Positions 26,629 through 37,951 are shown, numbered from the stretch's first letter. The stretch is 64,000 nucleotides of DNA from Pelomonas cellulosilytica (GCF_021353265.1 NZ_JAJTWU010000006.1:290011-354010); one strand, 5' to 3'. Notes: generated by a model not told the origin, from the letters alone. Translations and numbers: made by a program.

Positions 26629-28140
26629 TCAGTTCTCCCTGGCGCTTTGCAACGCCAGCCGGGTGCGGGCATCGGCGTCTTCCTCGCTCGGCTGGCTCGT
26701 ACGCTGCTCGCGCATCGCCGCGAAGTCGGCCAGGCTCACGTCGCCGGTCACGTAATGGCCGTCGAAGCAGCTGGCCTCGAAGCCGGTCAGGTCCGGACGC
26801 AGTGCCGCCACGACGCGCTTCATCGCGTCCACATCCTGGTAGATCAGCGCATCGGCGCCGATGTACTCGCGGATCTGCTCGATCGTGCGGCCATGGGCGA
26901 TGAGCTCTTCCTGCGTCGGCATGTCGATGCCGTAGACATTGGGATAGCGCACCGGCGGCGCGGCGGACGCGAGGTAGACCTTGCGGGCGCCGGCATCGCG
27001 GGCCATCTGCACGATCTCTTTTGACGTCGTGCCGCGCACGATGGAATCGTCAACGAGCAGCACGTTGCGCCCCTTGAACTCCACGCCGATCGCATTGAGC
27101 TTCTGGCGCACACTCTTCTTGCGCGCGCCCTGCCCCGGCATGATGAAGGTGCGGCCGACGTAGCGGTTCTTCACGAAGCCCTCGCGGTAGGGTTTGCCGA
27201 TGCGATGCGCCAACTGCATCGCCGACGGCCGGCTGCTTTCGGGGATCGGGATGACCACGTCGATCTCGTTGGGAGGCATCGTGGAGATGACACGCTGCGC
27301 CAGCGTCTCGCCCATGTTGAGCCGCGCCTGGTAGACCGAAATGCCGTCCATGACCGAGTCAGGCCGCGCCAGGTAGACGAACTCGAACATGCAGGGGTTG
27401 AGCTGCGGGTTGTCGTTGCACTGCTCGGTGTGCAGCTTGCCGGTCATGTCCACGAACAGCGCCTCGCCCGGCGCCAGGTCGCGTTCCAACTGGTGGGCCG
27501 TGCCCTCCAGCGCGACGCTTTCGCTGGCAACCATGAAGTCACCGTTTCCCGCGCGGCCATAGCACAGCGGCCGGATGCCGAACGGGTCGCGGAAGGCCAG
27601 CAGGCCGTAGCCGGCGATCAGCGCGATGACGGCATAGCTGCCCTTGATGCGCTTCTGCACGGCGCGCACCGCCGCGAAGACCTCCTTGGGCGTCAGCGGC
27701 AGGTCGCGCGCGGCCATCTCCAGTTCGTGCGCCAGCACGTTGATCAGCACCTCTGTGTCGCTCTCGGTGTTGATGTGGCGGCGATCGATGTCGAACAGCT
27801 CGTCCTTCAGTGCATGCGCATTCGTCAGGTTGCCGTTGTGCACCAGCACGATGCCGAACGGCGCGTTGACGTAGAAGGGCTGGGCCTCCTCTTCGCTGTA
27901 GGCATTGCCGGCCGTGGGGTAGCGCACCTGGCCGAGGCCGATGTTGCCGGGCAGCGCGCGCATGTTGCGGGTTCGGAAGACGTCCCGCACCATGCCGCGG
28001 GCCTTGTGCATGAAGCACTTCTGGCCCTGCATCGTAACGATGCCGGCCGCATCCTGGCCGCGGTGCTGCAGCAGCAGCAGCGCGTCGTAGATGAGCTGGT
28101 TGACGGGAGAGGCAGCGAGAGTGCCGACGATGCCGCACAT
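26629..28140 (-). CDS. purF: Amidophosphoribosyltransferase
   Basis: First committed step of purine synthesis: PRPP plus glutamine to phosphoribosylamine. The 503-residue protein starts MCGIVGTLAASPVNQLIYDA, so Cys2 becomes the N-terminal nucleophile of the glutaminase domain. RGQDAAGIVTM is conserved. The PRPP loop is VLLVDDSIVRGTTSKEIVQM in the C-terminal phosphoribosyltransferase domain. Upstream cvpA is its usual partner, 10 bp away. Confidence 0.97.
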   Translation of the reverse strand: MCGIVGTLAASPVNQLIYDALLLLQHRGQDAAGIVTMQGQKCFMHKARGMVRDVFRTRNMRALPGNIGLGQVRYPTAGNAYSEEEAQPFYVNAPFGIVLVHNGNLTNAHALKDELFDIDRRHINTESDTEVLINVLAHELEMAARDLPLTPKEVFAAVRAVQKRIKGSYAVIALIAGYGLLAFRDPFGIRPLCYGRAGNGDFMVASESVALEGTAHQLERDLAPGEALFVDMTGKLHTEQCNDNPQLNPCMFEFVYLARPDSVMDGISVYQARLNMGETLAQRVISTMPPNEIDVVIPIPESSRPSAMQLAHRIGKPYREGFVKNRYVGRTFIMPGQGARKKSVRQKLNAIGVEFKGRNVLLVDDSIVRGTTSKEIVQMARDAGARKVYLASAAPPVRYPNVYGIDMPTQEELIAHGRTIEQIREYIGADALIYQDVDAMKRVVAALRPDLTGFEASCFDGHYVTGDVSLADFAAMREQRTSQPSEEDADARTRLALQSAREN

Positions 28141-28150
28141 GGCGTGATCC

Positions 28151-28684
28151 TTAGTCAGTCAATTCCGTCTCAGATGGGGTCATCGAGCGGGAAACAAATT
28201 GGGCGAGAGGTTCGGGCAGCAGCGGCGCGGCGTCGCGCAGCACGCCGCTGAGCACGGGCGCCGCGAGCGAGGCCTGCCAGGTGGTGGACTGAGCCAGCGG
28301 CGACGCGCCGACGACCAGCACCAGCAGCAACGCGATGAACACGCCACGCAGCGCGCCGAAGCCGGCGCCACCCAGGCGGTCCAGCACCGACAGCGGCGTC
28401 GCGTGGATCACGGCCTTGACGAGCCGCGTCGCCAGGCTCCAGACCAGCAGCACCGCGATGAAGGCGATGACCAGCGACACGAGATGGACGGCCATGGGGC
28501 CTAGGCGGCCGGGAGGCATCCAGGCCTCGATAACCGGCGCCAGCGGCGGCGCGGCGAAATAGGCCACCACCCAGCCGGCCAGCGACATCACCTCGAAGAT
28601 GAGGCCGCGCCACAGGCCGATGCCGATGGAGATCAACAGCAAGACCGCCAATGCGAGATCGACCCAGCTCAGCGCGATGTCCAT
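28151..28684 (-). CDS. cvpA: CvpA family membrane protein
   Basis: A 177-residue inner-membrane protein with four hydrophobic segments (for example LALAVLLLISIGIGLWRGLI and LVSLVIAFIAVLLVWSLATR) and the CvpA-type RLGGAGFGALRGVFIALLLV. CvpA was first linked to colicin V export and more recently to envelope integrity; its molecular role is unclear. It lies between the SPOR protein gene and purF in a tight run. Confidence 0.9.
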   Translation of the reverse strand: MDIALSWVDLALAVLLLISIGIGLWRGLIFEVMSLAGWVVAYFAAPPLAPVIEAWMPPGRLGPMAVHLVSLVIAFIAVLLVWSLATRLVKAVIHATPLSVLDRLGGAGFGALRGVFIALLLVLVVGASPLAQSTTWQASLAAPVLSGVLRDAAPLLPEPLAQFVSRSMTPSETELTD

Positions 28685-28693
28685 AGGTCCGCG

Positions 28694-29506
28694 TCAGAGC
28701 GTGAGGATGGCGCCAGGCAGGCCCGCACCCTTGAGCTTGGCGGCCGCACGCTCGGCCTCGTCCCGGCTGGCAAACGGGCCCAGCCGCACGCGCACGCGGC
28801 GGCCATCGGCCGTGTCGACCGCCTGGGCATAGGTCTTAAGGCCCAGCTTCTCGACCTTGCTGCGCACGTCCTGCGCCGTCTTGTTCTCGCCGTACGCCCC
28901 CACCTGGACGATGTAGCGCGCAGCACCAGCCGCGGCCGCCTCCCTGCCGTCCAGCAAGGCCTGGGCACGCGCACCGTCGCCGGCCGTGCGGGGCTTAGCC
29001 TTGTCGGCGGCCTTGTCGGCGACCTTAGGGGGCGCCTTGTCGACCTGCTTCTCCGCGGCCTTCGCCGGCGGCTTCTCGGCAACATGCTCGACGGGCTTGT
29101 CCGCGATCGGCTTGTCGGCGGGGCGCTCTGCGGGACGCTCCTCCGCCTTGGGCTCGACCGGCAGGTCCGCACCAGCCACCGACGCTGCGGTTGCGGCCAG
29201 CGACGGATCGGCTTGCGCCAGCGGTTCGCGGGTCGGCACCGTCAGCGGCGGTGCCGTCTCCTTGCGCGGGATCTCGATTGGCAGGTCGACCGGAATGGGC
29301 CGGGGCTGCGTCTCGAAGATCAGCGGGAAGCCGACGACGCCGATGGCCACCAGCACCGCGGCGCCGATGAGGCGGCGCCGCGCCCGCACGCGCAGCAGCT
29401 GCACGTCATCTGCGGCGCTGGCCTTGGCGCCAGACTTGGCCGAGGACTTCTTGGGCGCCGCAGCCGCGTCGGCTTCGTCGCGCTTGAGGAAGGAAAACAG
29501 GCCCAT
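28694..29506 (-). CDS. SPOR domain protein
   Basis: A 270-residue bitopic membrane protein. A short cytoplasmic part precedes one transmembrane helix (about residues 46-66, LIGAAVLVAIGVVGFPLIF). A Lys/Ala/Pro-rich periplasmic linker is followed by a C-terminal SPOR domain (about 190-270, RYIVQVGAYGENKTAQDVRS, VRVRLGPFASRDEAERAAAK). SPOR domains bind denuded glycan at the division site. Position between folC and cvpA matches Neisseria/Burkholderia order, where it is often called DedD. Confidence 0.9.
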   Translation of the reverse strand: MGLFSFLKRDEADAAAAPKKSSAKSGAKASAADDVQLLRVRARRRLIGAAVLVAIGVVGFPLIFETQPRPIPVDLPIEIPRKETAPPLTVPTREPLAQADPSLAATAASVAGADLPVEPKAEERPAERPADKPIADKPVEHVAEKPPAKAAEKQVDKAPPKVADKAADKAKPRTAGDGARAQALLDGREAAAAGAARYIVQVGAYGENKTAQDVRSKVEKLGLKTYAQAVDTADGRRVRVRLGPFASRDEAERAAAKLKGAGLPGAILTL

Positions 29507-29520
29507 CGGCGGCGTCTGGC

Positions 29521-30831
29521 TCAGTGGAAGGTGGGGTGCTGCGGCGCGGTGGCGCCAGCGGTCACGCGGGGGATGCCCTGCTGCAAGACTCCTCCCACGG
29601 TGTAGAAGGAACCAAAGACAAGGATTCTATCGGCCGAGGTCGCCCCGGCGGCCGCCGCCTGCAGGGCGTCCAGCGGGCTGGCATGGGTGTGCGTCTCGAC
29701 GCCGGTCGGTGTCTTCAACCCGGCGGCGAGGAAGGCCGACTCCAGCTGCTCGGCACTCGCTGCCCGGGGCAGCGGCAGGTCCGTGAAGTGCCACACGTCC
29801 ACCAGCGGCGCGATGCGGGCCAGGATGCCGCCCAGGTCCTTGTCCGCCATCGCGCCGAAGACGGCATGGGTGCGCGGGAAGAAGCCCATCTGGTCCAGGT
29901 TCTGCGCGAGCGCCGCCACCGCGTGCGGGTTGTGCGCCACATCCAGCACGACGGCCGGCTGGCCGGCCAGCACTTGGAAGCGGCCAGGCAGTTCGACGAG
30001 CGCCAGGCCCGTGCGCACGGCCTGGGCGCTGATGGGCAGACGGTCGGCCAGCACCTCGAACGCGGCCAGCACGCCGGATGCGTTCAGCAGCTGGTTCACG
30101 CCCCGCAGCGCCGGATAGGACATGCCCGAGTAACGCTTGTCCCGCCCGGCCCATTGCCATTGCGTTCGGTCGCCGCTGAACGTGAAGTCCCGGCCAAGCT
30201 GGCGCAGGTCAGCGCCCAGCTCGGCCGCACGGGCCGCGAGCGACGCCGGTGGCATCGGATCGCTGACGACGACCGGCCGGCCGGCGCGCATGATGCCGGC
30301 CTTCTCGCGGCCCACGCTCTCGCGGTCGGGGCCGAGGAATTCAGTGTGGTCGAGGTCGATGCTGGTGATGACGGCGCAGTCGGCGTCGATGACGTTGACG
30401 GCGTCCAGCCGGCCGCCCAGGCCTACCTCGAGGATGACGAGATCCAGCGGCTCGTGCTGCAGCCGGCGCATGATGGCCAGCGTCGTGAACTCGAAGTAGG
30501 TCAGCGTGATGTCGCCCCGCGCAGCTTCCACCGCTTCGAAATGCGACTCCAGCGACTCAGCGGCGACCGGCGCGCCGCCGACGCGGCAGCGCTCCTGGAA
30601 GTGCACAAGATGCGGCTTGATGTAGAGGCCAACGCGGTAGCCGGCGTGCAGCGCGATGGACTCCAGCATCGCGCAGGTCGACCCCTTGCCGTTGGTGCCG
30701 GCGACGACGACGGTCGGCCCCTCGAAGGCGATGCCCAGCCGCTCTTTCACCGCGCGCACGCGGTCCAGCGTCATGTCGATGGTCTTGGGGTGCAGGCGCT
30801 CGCAGTGGGCGAGCCAGTCGTCAAGCGTCAT
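29521..30831 (-). CDS. folC: Bifunctional dihydrofolate synthase / folylpolyglutamate synthase
   Basis: A 436-residue Mur-ligase-family enzyme that adds glutamate to dihydropteroate and to folates. The ATP-binding loop is VVAGTNGKGSTCAMLESIAL. YFEFTTLAIMRRL and DLVILEVGLGGRLDAVNVID are FolC signatures, and the C-terminal domain begins near VLDVAHNPHAVAALAQNLDQ. It follows accD after a strong hairpin terminator, so it may need read-through or its own promoter. Confidence 0.97.
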   Translation of the reverse strand: MTLDDWLAHCERLHPKTIDMTLDRVRAVKERLGIAFEGPTVVVAGTNGKGSTCAMLESIALHAGYRVGLYIKPHLVHFQERCRVGGAPVAAESLESHFEAVEAARGDITLTYFEFTTLAIMRRLQHEPLDLVILEVGLGGRLDAVNVIDADCAVITSIDLDHTEFLGPDRESVGREKAGIMRAGRPVVVSDPMPPASLAARAAELGADLRQLGRDFTFSGDRTQWQWAGRDKRYSGMSYPALRGVNQLLNASGVLAAFEVLADRLPISAQAVRTGLALVELPGRFQVLAGQPAVVLDVAHNPHAVAALAQNLDQMGFFPRTHAVFGAMADKDLGGILARIAPLVDVWHFTDLPLPRAASAEQLESAFLAAGLKTPTGVETHTHASPLDALQAAAAGATSADRILVFGSFYTVGGVLQQGIPRVTAGATAPQHPTFH

Positions 30832-30852
30832 GGCGGATCACTGAAAAACAAA

Positions 30853-30873
30853 AGCCAGGCACGGGGCCTGGCT
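30853..30873 (-). terminator. Rho-independent terminator between accD and folC
   Basis: AGCCAGGC (30873-30866) and GCCTGGCT (30860-30853), loop CCCGT, followed on the minus strand by TTTGTTTTTC. It is canonical in form although it lies within the colinear run. Confidence 0.8.
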
Positions 30874-30893
30874 CGGAGGTTGCCGGGTCGCGT

Positions 30894-31766
30894 TCAGGCC
30901 ACCGCATCGGCGCTCTGGCGCTGCAGCATCGCGAGCTGGCGGGCAATCGTCTCGCGAAGCTGGCGACGGTCGATGATCATGTCGACGGCGCCCTTCTCCA
31001 TCAGGAACTCGGCGCGCTGGAAGCCCGCGGGCAGCTTCTCGCGAACTGTGTTCTCGATGACGCGCGGGCCGGCGAAGCCGATCAACGCCTTAGGTTCGGC
31101 CAGCACGATGTCGCCGACGAAAGCGAACGAGGCCGACACGCCGCCCATCGTCGGGTCGGTCAGCACGCTGATGTAGGGCAGCTTGGCTTTGGCCAGGCGG
31201 GTCAGCGACGCATTCGTCTTGGCCATCTGCATGAGAGACAGCAGGCCTTCCTGCATGCGCGCGCCACCGGTCGCGGTGAAGCAGATGAACGGCGTCTTCT
31301 GCTCGATGGCCGTCTCGACGCCGCGCACGAAGCGCTCGCCGACGACGGAGCCCATGGAGCCGCCCATGAAGTCGAACTCAAAGCATGCCGTGACGACGGG
31401 CACGCTCATGACGGCGCCGCCCATGACGATCAACGCGTCGGTCTCTCCGGTGGATTCCAGCGCTTCCTTCAGGCGATCGGGGTACTTCTTGCTGTCCTTG
31501 AACTTCAGCGCGTCGACCGGGAGAACCTCCTGGCCGATCTCATAGCGGCCTTCCGCGTCCAGGAAGGCGTCCAGGCGTGCGCGGGCGCCGATGCGGTGGT
31601 GGTGGGAGCACTTGGGGCAGACGTTGATGTTCTGCTCCAGGTCGGTCTTGTAGAGCACCGTCTCGCAGCTCGGGCACTTGATCCACAGGCCCTCGGGGAC
31701 CGTGCGGCGGTCGGCGGGGTCACCTTGCTGGATCTTGGGCGGGAGCAGTTTGTCGAGCCAACTCAT
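30894..31766 (-). CDS. accD: Acetyl-CoA carboxylase carboxyltransferase subunit beta
   Basis: A 290-residue subunit carrying the zinc ribbon ([10 protein letters not shown] and [10 protein letters not shown]) and the crotonase-like carboxyltransferase domain ([40 protein letters not shown]). It transfers CO2 from biotin to acetyl-CoA to make malonyl-CoA. The start ATG at 31766 ([12 protein letters not shown]) lies 2 bp after the trpA stop. A TTG two codons upstream is an unlikely alternative. Confidence 0.97.
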   Translation of the reverse strand: MSWLDKLLPPKIQQGDPADRRTVPEGLWIKCPSCETVLYKTDLEQNINVCPKCSHHHRIGARARLDAFLDAEGRYEIGQEVLPVDALKFKDSKKYPDRLKEALESTGETDALIVMGGAVMSVPVVTACFEFDFMGGSMGSVVGERFVRGVETAIEQKTPFICFTATGGARMQEGLLSLMQMAKTNASLTRLAKAKLPYISVLTDPTMGGVSASFAFVGDIVLAEPKALIGFAGPRVIENTVREKLPAGFQRAEFLMEKGAVDMIIDRRQLRETIARQLAMLQRQSADAVA

Positions 31767-31768
31767 GG

Positions 31769-32571
31769 TCAAGCGTCCTTCTTGTCGAGGGCGGCGCGGA
31801 TCTCGCGGATGAAGGCCGCGCCGGTAGAGGCAACATTATCGGCGGGCTGGCGCTCCAGCAGTTCGACCAGCTTGGAGCCGATGACGACCGCGTCCGAAAC
31901 GTCGGCCACGGCCCGCGCCGTGGCGCCGTCGCGGATGCCGAAACCGACGCCCACCGGCGTGCTGACATGCCGGCGGATGCGCGGCACGGCCTCAGCGACG
32001 GCGGCCGTGTTCAGGTGGCCGGCACCGGTCACGCCCTTAAGCGACACGTAGTAGACGTAGCCGCTGGCGAGTTGGCCGACCTGGGCCATGCGCTGTTCCG
32101 TGGACGTAGGAGCGAGCAGGAAGATCGCGTCCATGTTGGCGGCGCGCAGCCTGGCTGCGAACTCCTCGCACTCCTCGGGCGGGTAGTCGACGATCAGAAC
32201 ACCGTCCACACCGGCCGCCGACGCATCGGCCACGAAGGCATCCTGCCCATAGCGCTCCACCGGATTGGCATAGCCCATCAGCACCAGCGGCGTGGTGTCG
32301 TTGCGAGCGCGGAACCCGCGCACGAAGGCCAGCACCTGGCGCAGGCCGATCCCGTGCTTCAGCGCGCGTTCACCGGCGCGCTGGATGACGGGGCCATCGG
32401 CCATCGGGTCGGAGAACGGCACTCCCAGTTCGATGACATCGGCGCCCGCCTCGGCCATGGCCAGCAGCAGATCGACGGTAGCGCCGGGGTGCGGGTCGCC
32501 CGCGGTGACAAAGGGGATCAGCGCCTTGCGGCCTTGCGCCTTTAGTGCGGCGAAGGTGGTGTCGATGCGGC

Positions 32572-32575
<4 letters not shown>
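31769..32575 (-). CDS. trpA: Tryptophan synthase alpha chain
   Basis: A 268-residue TIM-barrel subunit that cleaves indole-3-glycerol phosphate. Catalytic Glu and Asp are in [33 protein letters not shown] and [18 protein letters not shown] (phosphate loop) are conserved. The ATG at 32575 starts [20 protein letters not shown] and overlaps the trpB stop by four bases. Confidence 0.97.
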
Positions 32576-33861
<1,286 letters not shown>

Positions 33862-33871
33862 GGTCTTTCCC

Positions 33872-34513
33872 CTAGCGGGAGAGTTCAGCATCGGCGCCGC
33901 TGTCAGCGAGACGAACGGCGCGGCAGAACTCATGAATCAGGTCGGCGCTCTTGATGCCCTTGGACACCTCGACGCCGGAGCTCACATCAACGGCCCAGGG
34001 CCGCACCCGTGCGATGCCATCGGCGACGTTGACTGCATTCAACCCACCAGACAAAACGAGCCGAGAGCTGACGCTTGGAGGAATGAGTGACCAATCGAAA
34101 ACCTTGCCGCCACCGCCATAACCGTCGACATGGGCGTCGAGCAGCAAGGCCTGGGCGTTGGGAAATTGAGCAGCGAAGTCTAGCAAATCGACGCCGGGCG
34201 CCATGCGGGCAGCCCGCAGGTAAGGTCGCTTGGTGCGGTCGCAGTCGGCGGGCGTTTCGTCGCCATGGAACTGCACCAGCATGTTGGGCAAAGCCTCGAT
34301 GCCCGCCTGCAACTCGGCGTCGGTGGCGTTTACGAACAAGCCCACCGGCGTCACGAACGGCGGCAGCAGCCGGGCCAGCGACCTCGCCCGCCCGGGCGTC
34401 ACGGCGCGCGGACTCCTGGCGTAGAAGACAAAACCGATGGCGTCGGCGCCGGCCGCCACCGCCGCTTCGACATCGGCCTCGCGGGTCAGACCGCAGATCT
34501 TGATTCGGGTCAT
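33872..34513 (-). CDS. trpF: Phosphoribosylanthranilate isomerase
   Basis: A 213-residue TIM barrel for the Amadori rearrangement in tryptophan synthesis. The catalytic cysteine is in [32 protein letters not shown] and the C-terminal phosphate site [20 protein letters not shown] with the acid VDVSSGVE are clear. The ATG at 34513 overlaps the truA stop. The trpF-trpB-trpA order, separate from the other trp genes, is usual in betaproteobacteria. Confidence 0.97.
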   Translation of the reverse strand: MTRIKICGLTREADVEAAVAAGADAIGFVFYARSPRAVTPGRARSLARLLPPFVTPVGLFVNATDAELQAGIEALPNMLVQFHGDETPADCDRTKRPYLRAARMAPGVDLLDFAAQFPNAQALLLDAHVDGYGGGGKVFDWSLIPPSVSSRLVLSGGLNAVNVADGIARVRPWAVDVSSGVEVSKGIKSADLIHEFCRAVRLADSGADAELSR

Positions 34514-35292
34514 GGGAGCCAATCGAGCGCGGCGACATGCCGCGGAATGTCCAGCTCGGCATCGTAGGTCGGGCCGAGGAAGTAGAGGCCGTCGGGCGCA
34601 AAGGTCGGCGCGGCCACTTTGCGGTCGCGCGCCGCCAGCACGTCGCTGACCCAGTCCACCGAGCGCGTGCCGCTGCCGACGGCCAGCAGGCAGCCCATCA
34701 GGTTGCGCACCATGTGATGCAGGAAGGCGCTGGCCTCGAACTCGAACCGCCAGTAGGCGCCGCGGCGCTGCACGGTGATTTCGCGCAACGTCTTCACCGG
34801 CGACGCCGCCTGGCATTCGGACGAGCGGAACGACGAGAAGTCGTGTTCGCCGATCAGGCGCCCGGCTGCGGCCTCGAGCGCCGACTGGTCTAGCGGACGG
34901 AAGATCCAGCCGCATTGCCCCGACTCGATGGCCGGACGCACGGCCGACTCCAGCAGCAAGTAGGCATAGCGCCGGCCGCGCGCCGAATTGCGCGCGTGGA
35001 AGGCGTCACCCGGGAACCGGCTCCACTGAATGGCGATGTCAGGCGGCAGGTAGCGGTTGACGCCGCGCACCCACGAGAACGGCTCGCGCTCGACGTCTGT
35101 GTCGAAATGGATGACCTGGTTGATGCCGTGCACGCCGGTGTCGGTGCGCCCCGCGCAGATCGTGCGGACGGGCTGGGCCGCGAACGCGGACAAGCCTTTT
35201 TCGAGCGCATCCTGGACCGTACGCCCCCCGGGCTGGCTCTGCCAGCCGTTGTAGCCGCCGCCGCGGTAGCTCACCCCAAGTGCAACTCTCAT
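34510..35292 (-). CDS. truA: tRNA pseudouridine(38-40) synthase
   Basis: A 260-residue enzyme modifying the anticodon stem of tRNAs. It starts MRVALGVSYRGGGYNGWQSQ, and the catalytic aspartate is in TICAGRTDTGVHGINQVIHF. RNSARGRRYAYLLLES and FLHHMVRNLMGCLLAVGSG are family signatures. It lies between fimV and trpF; a terminator precedes it. Confidence 0.97.
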   Translation of the reverse strand: MRVALGVSYRGGGYNGWQSQPGGRTVQDALEKGLSAFAAQPVRTICAGRTDTGVHGINQVIHFDTDVEREPFSWVRGVNRYLPPDIAIQWSRFPGDAFHARNSARGRRYAYLLLESAVRPAIESGQCGWIFRPLDQSALEAAAGRLIGEHDFSSFRSSECQAASPVKTLREITVQRRGAYWRFEFEASAFLHHMVRNLMGCLLAVGSGTRSVDWVSDVLAARDRKVAAPTFAPDGLYFLGPTYDAELDIPRHVAALDWLP

Positions 35293-35348
35293 CGATCCTC
35301 AAATGATCATGTGCATTGAGCGGTTCAAGCGCCATGCAGCAACAAAAA

Positions 35349-35372
35349 CGCCCGGCCAGGCCGGGCGTCGAA
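35349..35372 (-). terminator. Terminator downstream of the FimV-like gene
   Basis: CGCCCGGCC (35349-35357) and GGCCGGGCG (35359-35367) form the stem. The minus strand continues TTTTTGTTGC past the stem (towards lower coordinates). Confidence 0.8.
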
Positions 35373-35387
35373 GTATCGCGGTTCGGA

Positions 35388-37868
35388 TCAGCGCAGCTCG
35401 TTCAGCATCGCCTGCGCACGGTCCCGTAGCGAACCGCTAGCGCGCTGGATCAGCTCCTGCAGCACCTCGCGGGCCCCTTCGGTATCGCCGATCTGGCGGA
35501 ACTCGTCGGCCAGCTCCAACTGACGCACCAGCGGGTCGCCTTCGTCGTCGCTTAGCGCATCGAGCGCCTCGGCCATCTTGCCAGGCTGCGTCTCGCCCGG
35601 GTTCGTCGGCTCGCCGAGATCGAAGTCCAGGTCCATCGACGGAGCCTTGGCCGCGGCAGGGCTGGGCGACAGGCCACCCATCGCACTGACATCGAAGCTC
35701 AGGTCCGGCGCCGGCGGCGCCGAGCGCAGGCCGCGGCTGGAGATGTCGAAATCCATCGTCATTGGCGCCTGCTCGACAGAAGCCGGCATGGCTTGTGTCG
35801 AGGCCATGGCCGTCGGAGATACCGGCTCCGGCGCATCGAGGTCCAGATCCAACGCCAGATCGAAACCGCTGGCCGGCCCGGGATCCGAGACGCCGCGAGA
35901 CAGCGCTTCCGTTCCGAGATGAGCCGCGGCCGCCTTGGCGCTCGGCGGAAGCGCCGTCTGCGGCAGCGTGCTCGCGTTCATCGGCTCGGGCCGCTCGGCG
36001 TGGTCGTCATGCAGCAGCGGCGCACCACCGGGTTGATAGAGCGGATTGTCCGGGTCGATGGTGCGACCCAGCTCCTGGGCCTTGGTCCAGTCCTCGCCCG
36101 CACCCTTGGTCTCGGCGTAGAGCTGAACGGCCAGCTGCTCGAAGCCTTTGGTGTCGCGGCGCTTGGCGTAGACCTCCAGCAACTTCAGGCGGATGGCCAG
36201 TCGCGTCGGGTTGGCGCGCAGTGCCTCCTTCAGAATCTCCTCGGCCTGCAGGTCGCGACCGTAGGCGAGGTAGACGTCGGCCTCGGCCACCGGGTCCACG
36301 TCGCCGATGGCATCGAGCTGGCTCAGCGAGTAGCTCATCGACGACTGGCCGCTGTTCTGCGCGTCGCGCGTGTCCACGCGCTGGCCGCCGGTGCCACCGA
36401 AGAAGGAATCGGGCTGCAGGCGGCTTTCGTGGAAGCCCGTCTCGGCTGCATGCGCCGGGCGACGCGAGCGGAGCCGGTACAGGCCGAAGCCCCCCAGCAC
36501 GGCCACGAAGGCACCCGCCAGCGGCAGCACGAACGGGTTGTCGAGCAACTGCTCCAGGAAGCCTGGAGGTTCAGCAGCGGGAGGCGGCGGGAGCGGTGCA
36601 CTCCGGGCGGCAGGCATGGAAGCCGCCGCACTGGCTTCGGCGGCCGGCGCCGGCGCGGAAGCCACTGCAGACGCCACCTCGGCTGCTGCGACGACCGGGG
36701 CCGGCAGCGTTGTCGCCGCCGGTGCGGGCGCTGGCGCGGACGCGACGGTCGCCGGCTTGGTGCCGGCTGCGCTGGACAGCTTCTTTAGCTCCTCGACGTT
36801 ACGCGTCAGCTCGGCAACGCGCGCCGCGGCGTCCTTCTTCTCCGTCTCCTTGGACAGCTTGGTCTCGGCCGCGCTGGCCGGGCCCGCCTTGCTGAGCGTC
36901 AGCTTGTCCGGCGTCGGGGCTGCCGCGGGTTTGCGGTCATCCACGGCGGCCTGGACCTGACCCTTGGACTGGCGCTCGCTCTCGGTGTTCTGCAGCGTCG
37001 GGGCCGCAGAAGCCAGGCGCTGGCGGTAGGCGGAGAAGTCGGCGCTCTGCGCCATGATGATGCGGCGCGCCTCGGCCGCCGGCACGGATGCCAGCGCCTC
37101 GCTGCCCGGCACCTGCAACACGGAACCAGACTTCAGCAGGTTCATGTTGCCGTCGATGAAGGCATCGGGATTGTTGCGGAACAGCCCCACCAGCATCTGG
37201 TCGAGCGAGATGCCCGCCACCTGCGTACGGCCAGCCACTTTGGACAGCGAGTCACCCGGGCGGACCGTGTACTCGGATGCCGCCGTGACGGGCGGACGCA
37301 CAGTCACCGGCGCGGGTGCACGGCCGGCGTTGGCGGGCGCGGCCGCCGTGCCATTGCGCGGCAACGCGGACGTGACGGCCGGTGCCGGCGCAGGCACGGC
37401 CTCCGACGCGACCACAGGCGCCGGCGCCGCAGCCATCGCAGGCGGCGCGGTGACCACGGGTGCAGGCTTCGGCAGACCCGGCGGGTCGAACAGCAGCGTG
37501 TACTCCCGCACCAGCCGGCCGCCGGACCAGGTCAGCTCCAGGATGACATCGACAAATGGCTCCTGCACGGCACGGTCGCTGCTGACGCGCAACATCGTGC
37601 GTCCACCCTGCCGCACGACCTGGACCTGCGTCGACGTCAGCACCGGGTTGTAGTCCACCCCCGTCGAACGGTAGGACTCGGGGGGCGCTACCCGCACCTT
37701 CAACGTAGACGCCTCTTCCGACGTCAAGCTGGTCACGTCGATCTCGGCGCGCATGGTTTCACCCAGCGCCGACTGCACGTTCAACTTCCCCAGGCCCAGC
37801 GCCTGAGCACCACTGCCGGCCACGAGAAGCGCGGCGGCCAGTGCCAGGCGGTGGTGGGCAAAGCCCAT
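35388..37868 (-). CDS. fimV: FimV/HubP-like polar scaffold protein
   Basis: An 826-residue inner-membrane protein. A signal peptide (MGFAHHRLALAAALLVAGSG) is followed by the FimV N-terminal domain (LNVQSALGETMRAEIDVTSL), a periplasmic LysM (about residues 198-252, TVRPGDSLSKVAGRTQ), a coiled coil, one transmembrane helix (about 443-466, VLPLAGAFVAVLGGFGLYRL), and an acidic cytoplasmic part with TPR-like segments. It ends in the conserved LADEFRQIGDTEGAREVLQE motif. FimV/HubP organises cell poles and supports type IV pilus function. The truA-fimV-asd context is typical of the order. The frame is open upstream but conservation starts at 37868. Confidence 0.92.
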   Translation of the reverse strand: MGFAHHRLALAAALLVAGSGAQALGLGKLNVQSALGETMRAEIDVTSLTSEEASTLKVRVAPPESYRSTGVDYNPVLTSTQVQVVRQGGRTMLRVSSDRAVQEPFVDVILELTWSGGRLVREYTLLFDPPGLPKPAPVVTAPPAMAAAPAPVVASEAVPAPAPAVTSALPRNGTAAAPANAGRAPAPVTVRPPVTAASEYTVRPGDSLSKVAGRTQVAGISLDQMLVGLFRNNPDAFIDGNMNLLKSGSVLQVPGSEALASVPAAEARRIIMAQSADFSAYRQRLASAAPTLQNTESERQSKGQVQAAVDDRKPAAAPTPDKLTLSKAGPASAAETKLSKETEKKDAAARVAELTRNVEELKKLSSAAGTKPATVASAPAPAPAATTLPAPVVAAAEVASAVASAPAPAAEASAAASMPAARSAPLPPPPAAEPPGFLEQLLDNPFVLPLAGAFVAVLGGFGLYRLRSRRPAHAAETGFHESRLQPDSFFGGTGGQRVDTRDAQNSGQSSMSYSLSQLDAIGDVDPVAEADVYLAYGRDLQAEEILKEALRANPTRLAIRLKLLEVYAKRRDTKGFEQLAVQLYAETKGAGEDWTKAQELGRTIDPDNPLYQPGGAPLLHDDHAERPEPMNASTLPQTALPPSAKAAAAHLGTEALSRGVSDPGPASGFDLALDLDLDAPEPVSPTAMASTQAMPASVEQAPMTMDFDISSRGLRSAPPAPDLSFDVSAMGGLSPSPAAAKAPSMDLDFDLGEPTNPGETQPGKMAEALDALSDDEGDPLVRQLELADEFRQIGDTEGAREVLQELIQRASGSLRDRAQAMLNELR

Positions 37869-37930
37869 AGGGCGAACTCCCTCGGATGCGTCGCGGATGT
37901 GGTCTTTCAAGGCATTCCCCAAAGCAACAA

Positions 37931-37951
37931 GGCGGGGCAATGGGCCCCGCC
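37931..37951 (-). terminator. Hairpin between asd and the FimV-like gene
   Basis: GGCGGGGC (37931-37938) and GCCCCGCC (37944-37951). The minus strand continues TTGTTGCTTTGG, a poor U-run, so termination would be partial. The surrounding 275-bp gap (37869-38143) holds no gene I can support; it is less GC-rich and probably carries the fimV promoter. Confidence 0.5.
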
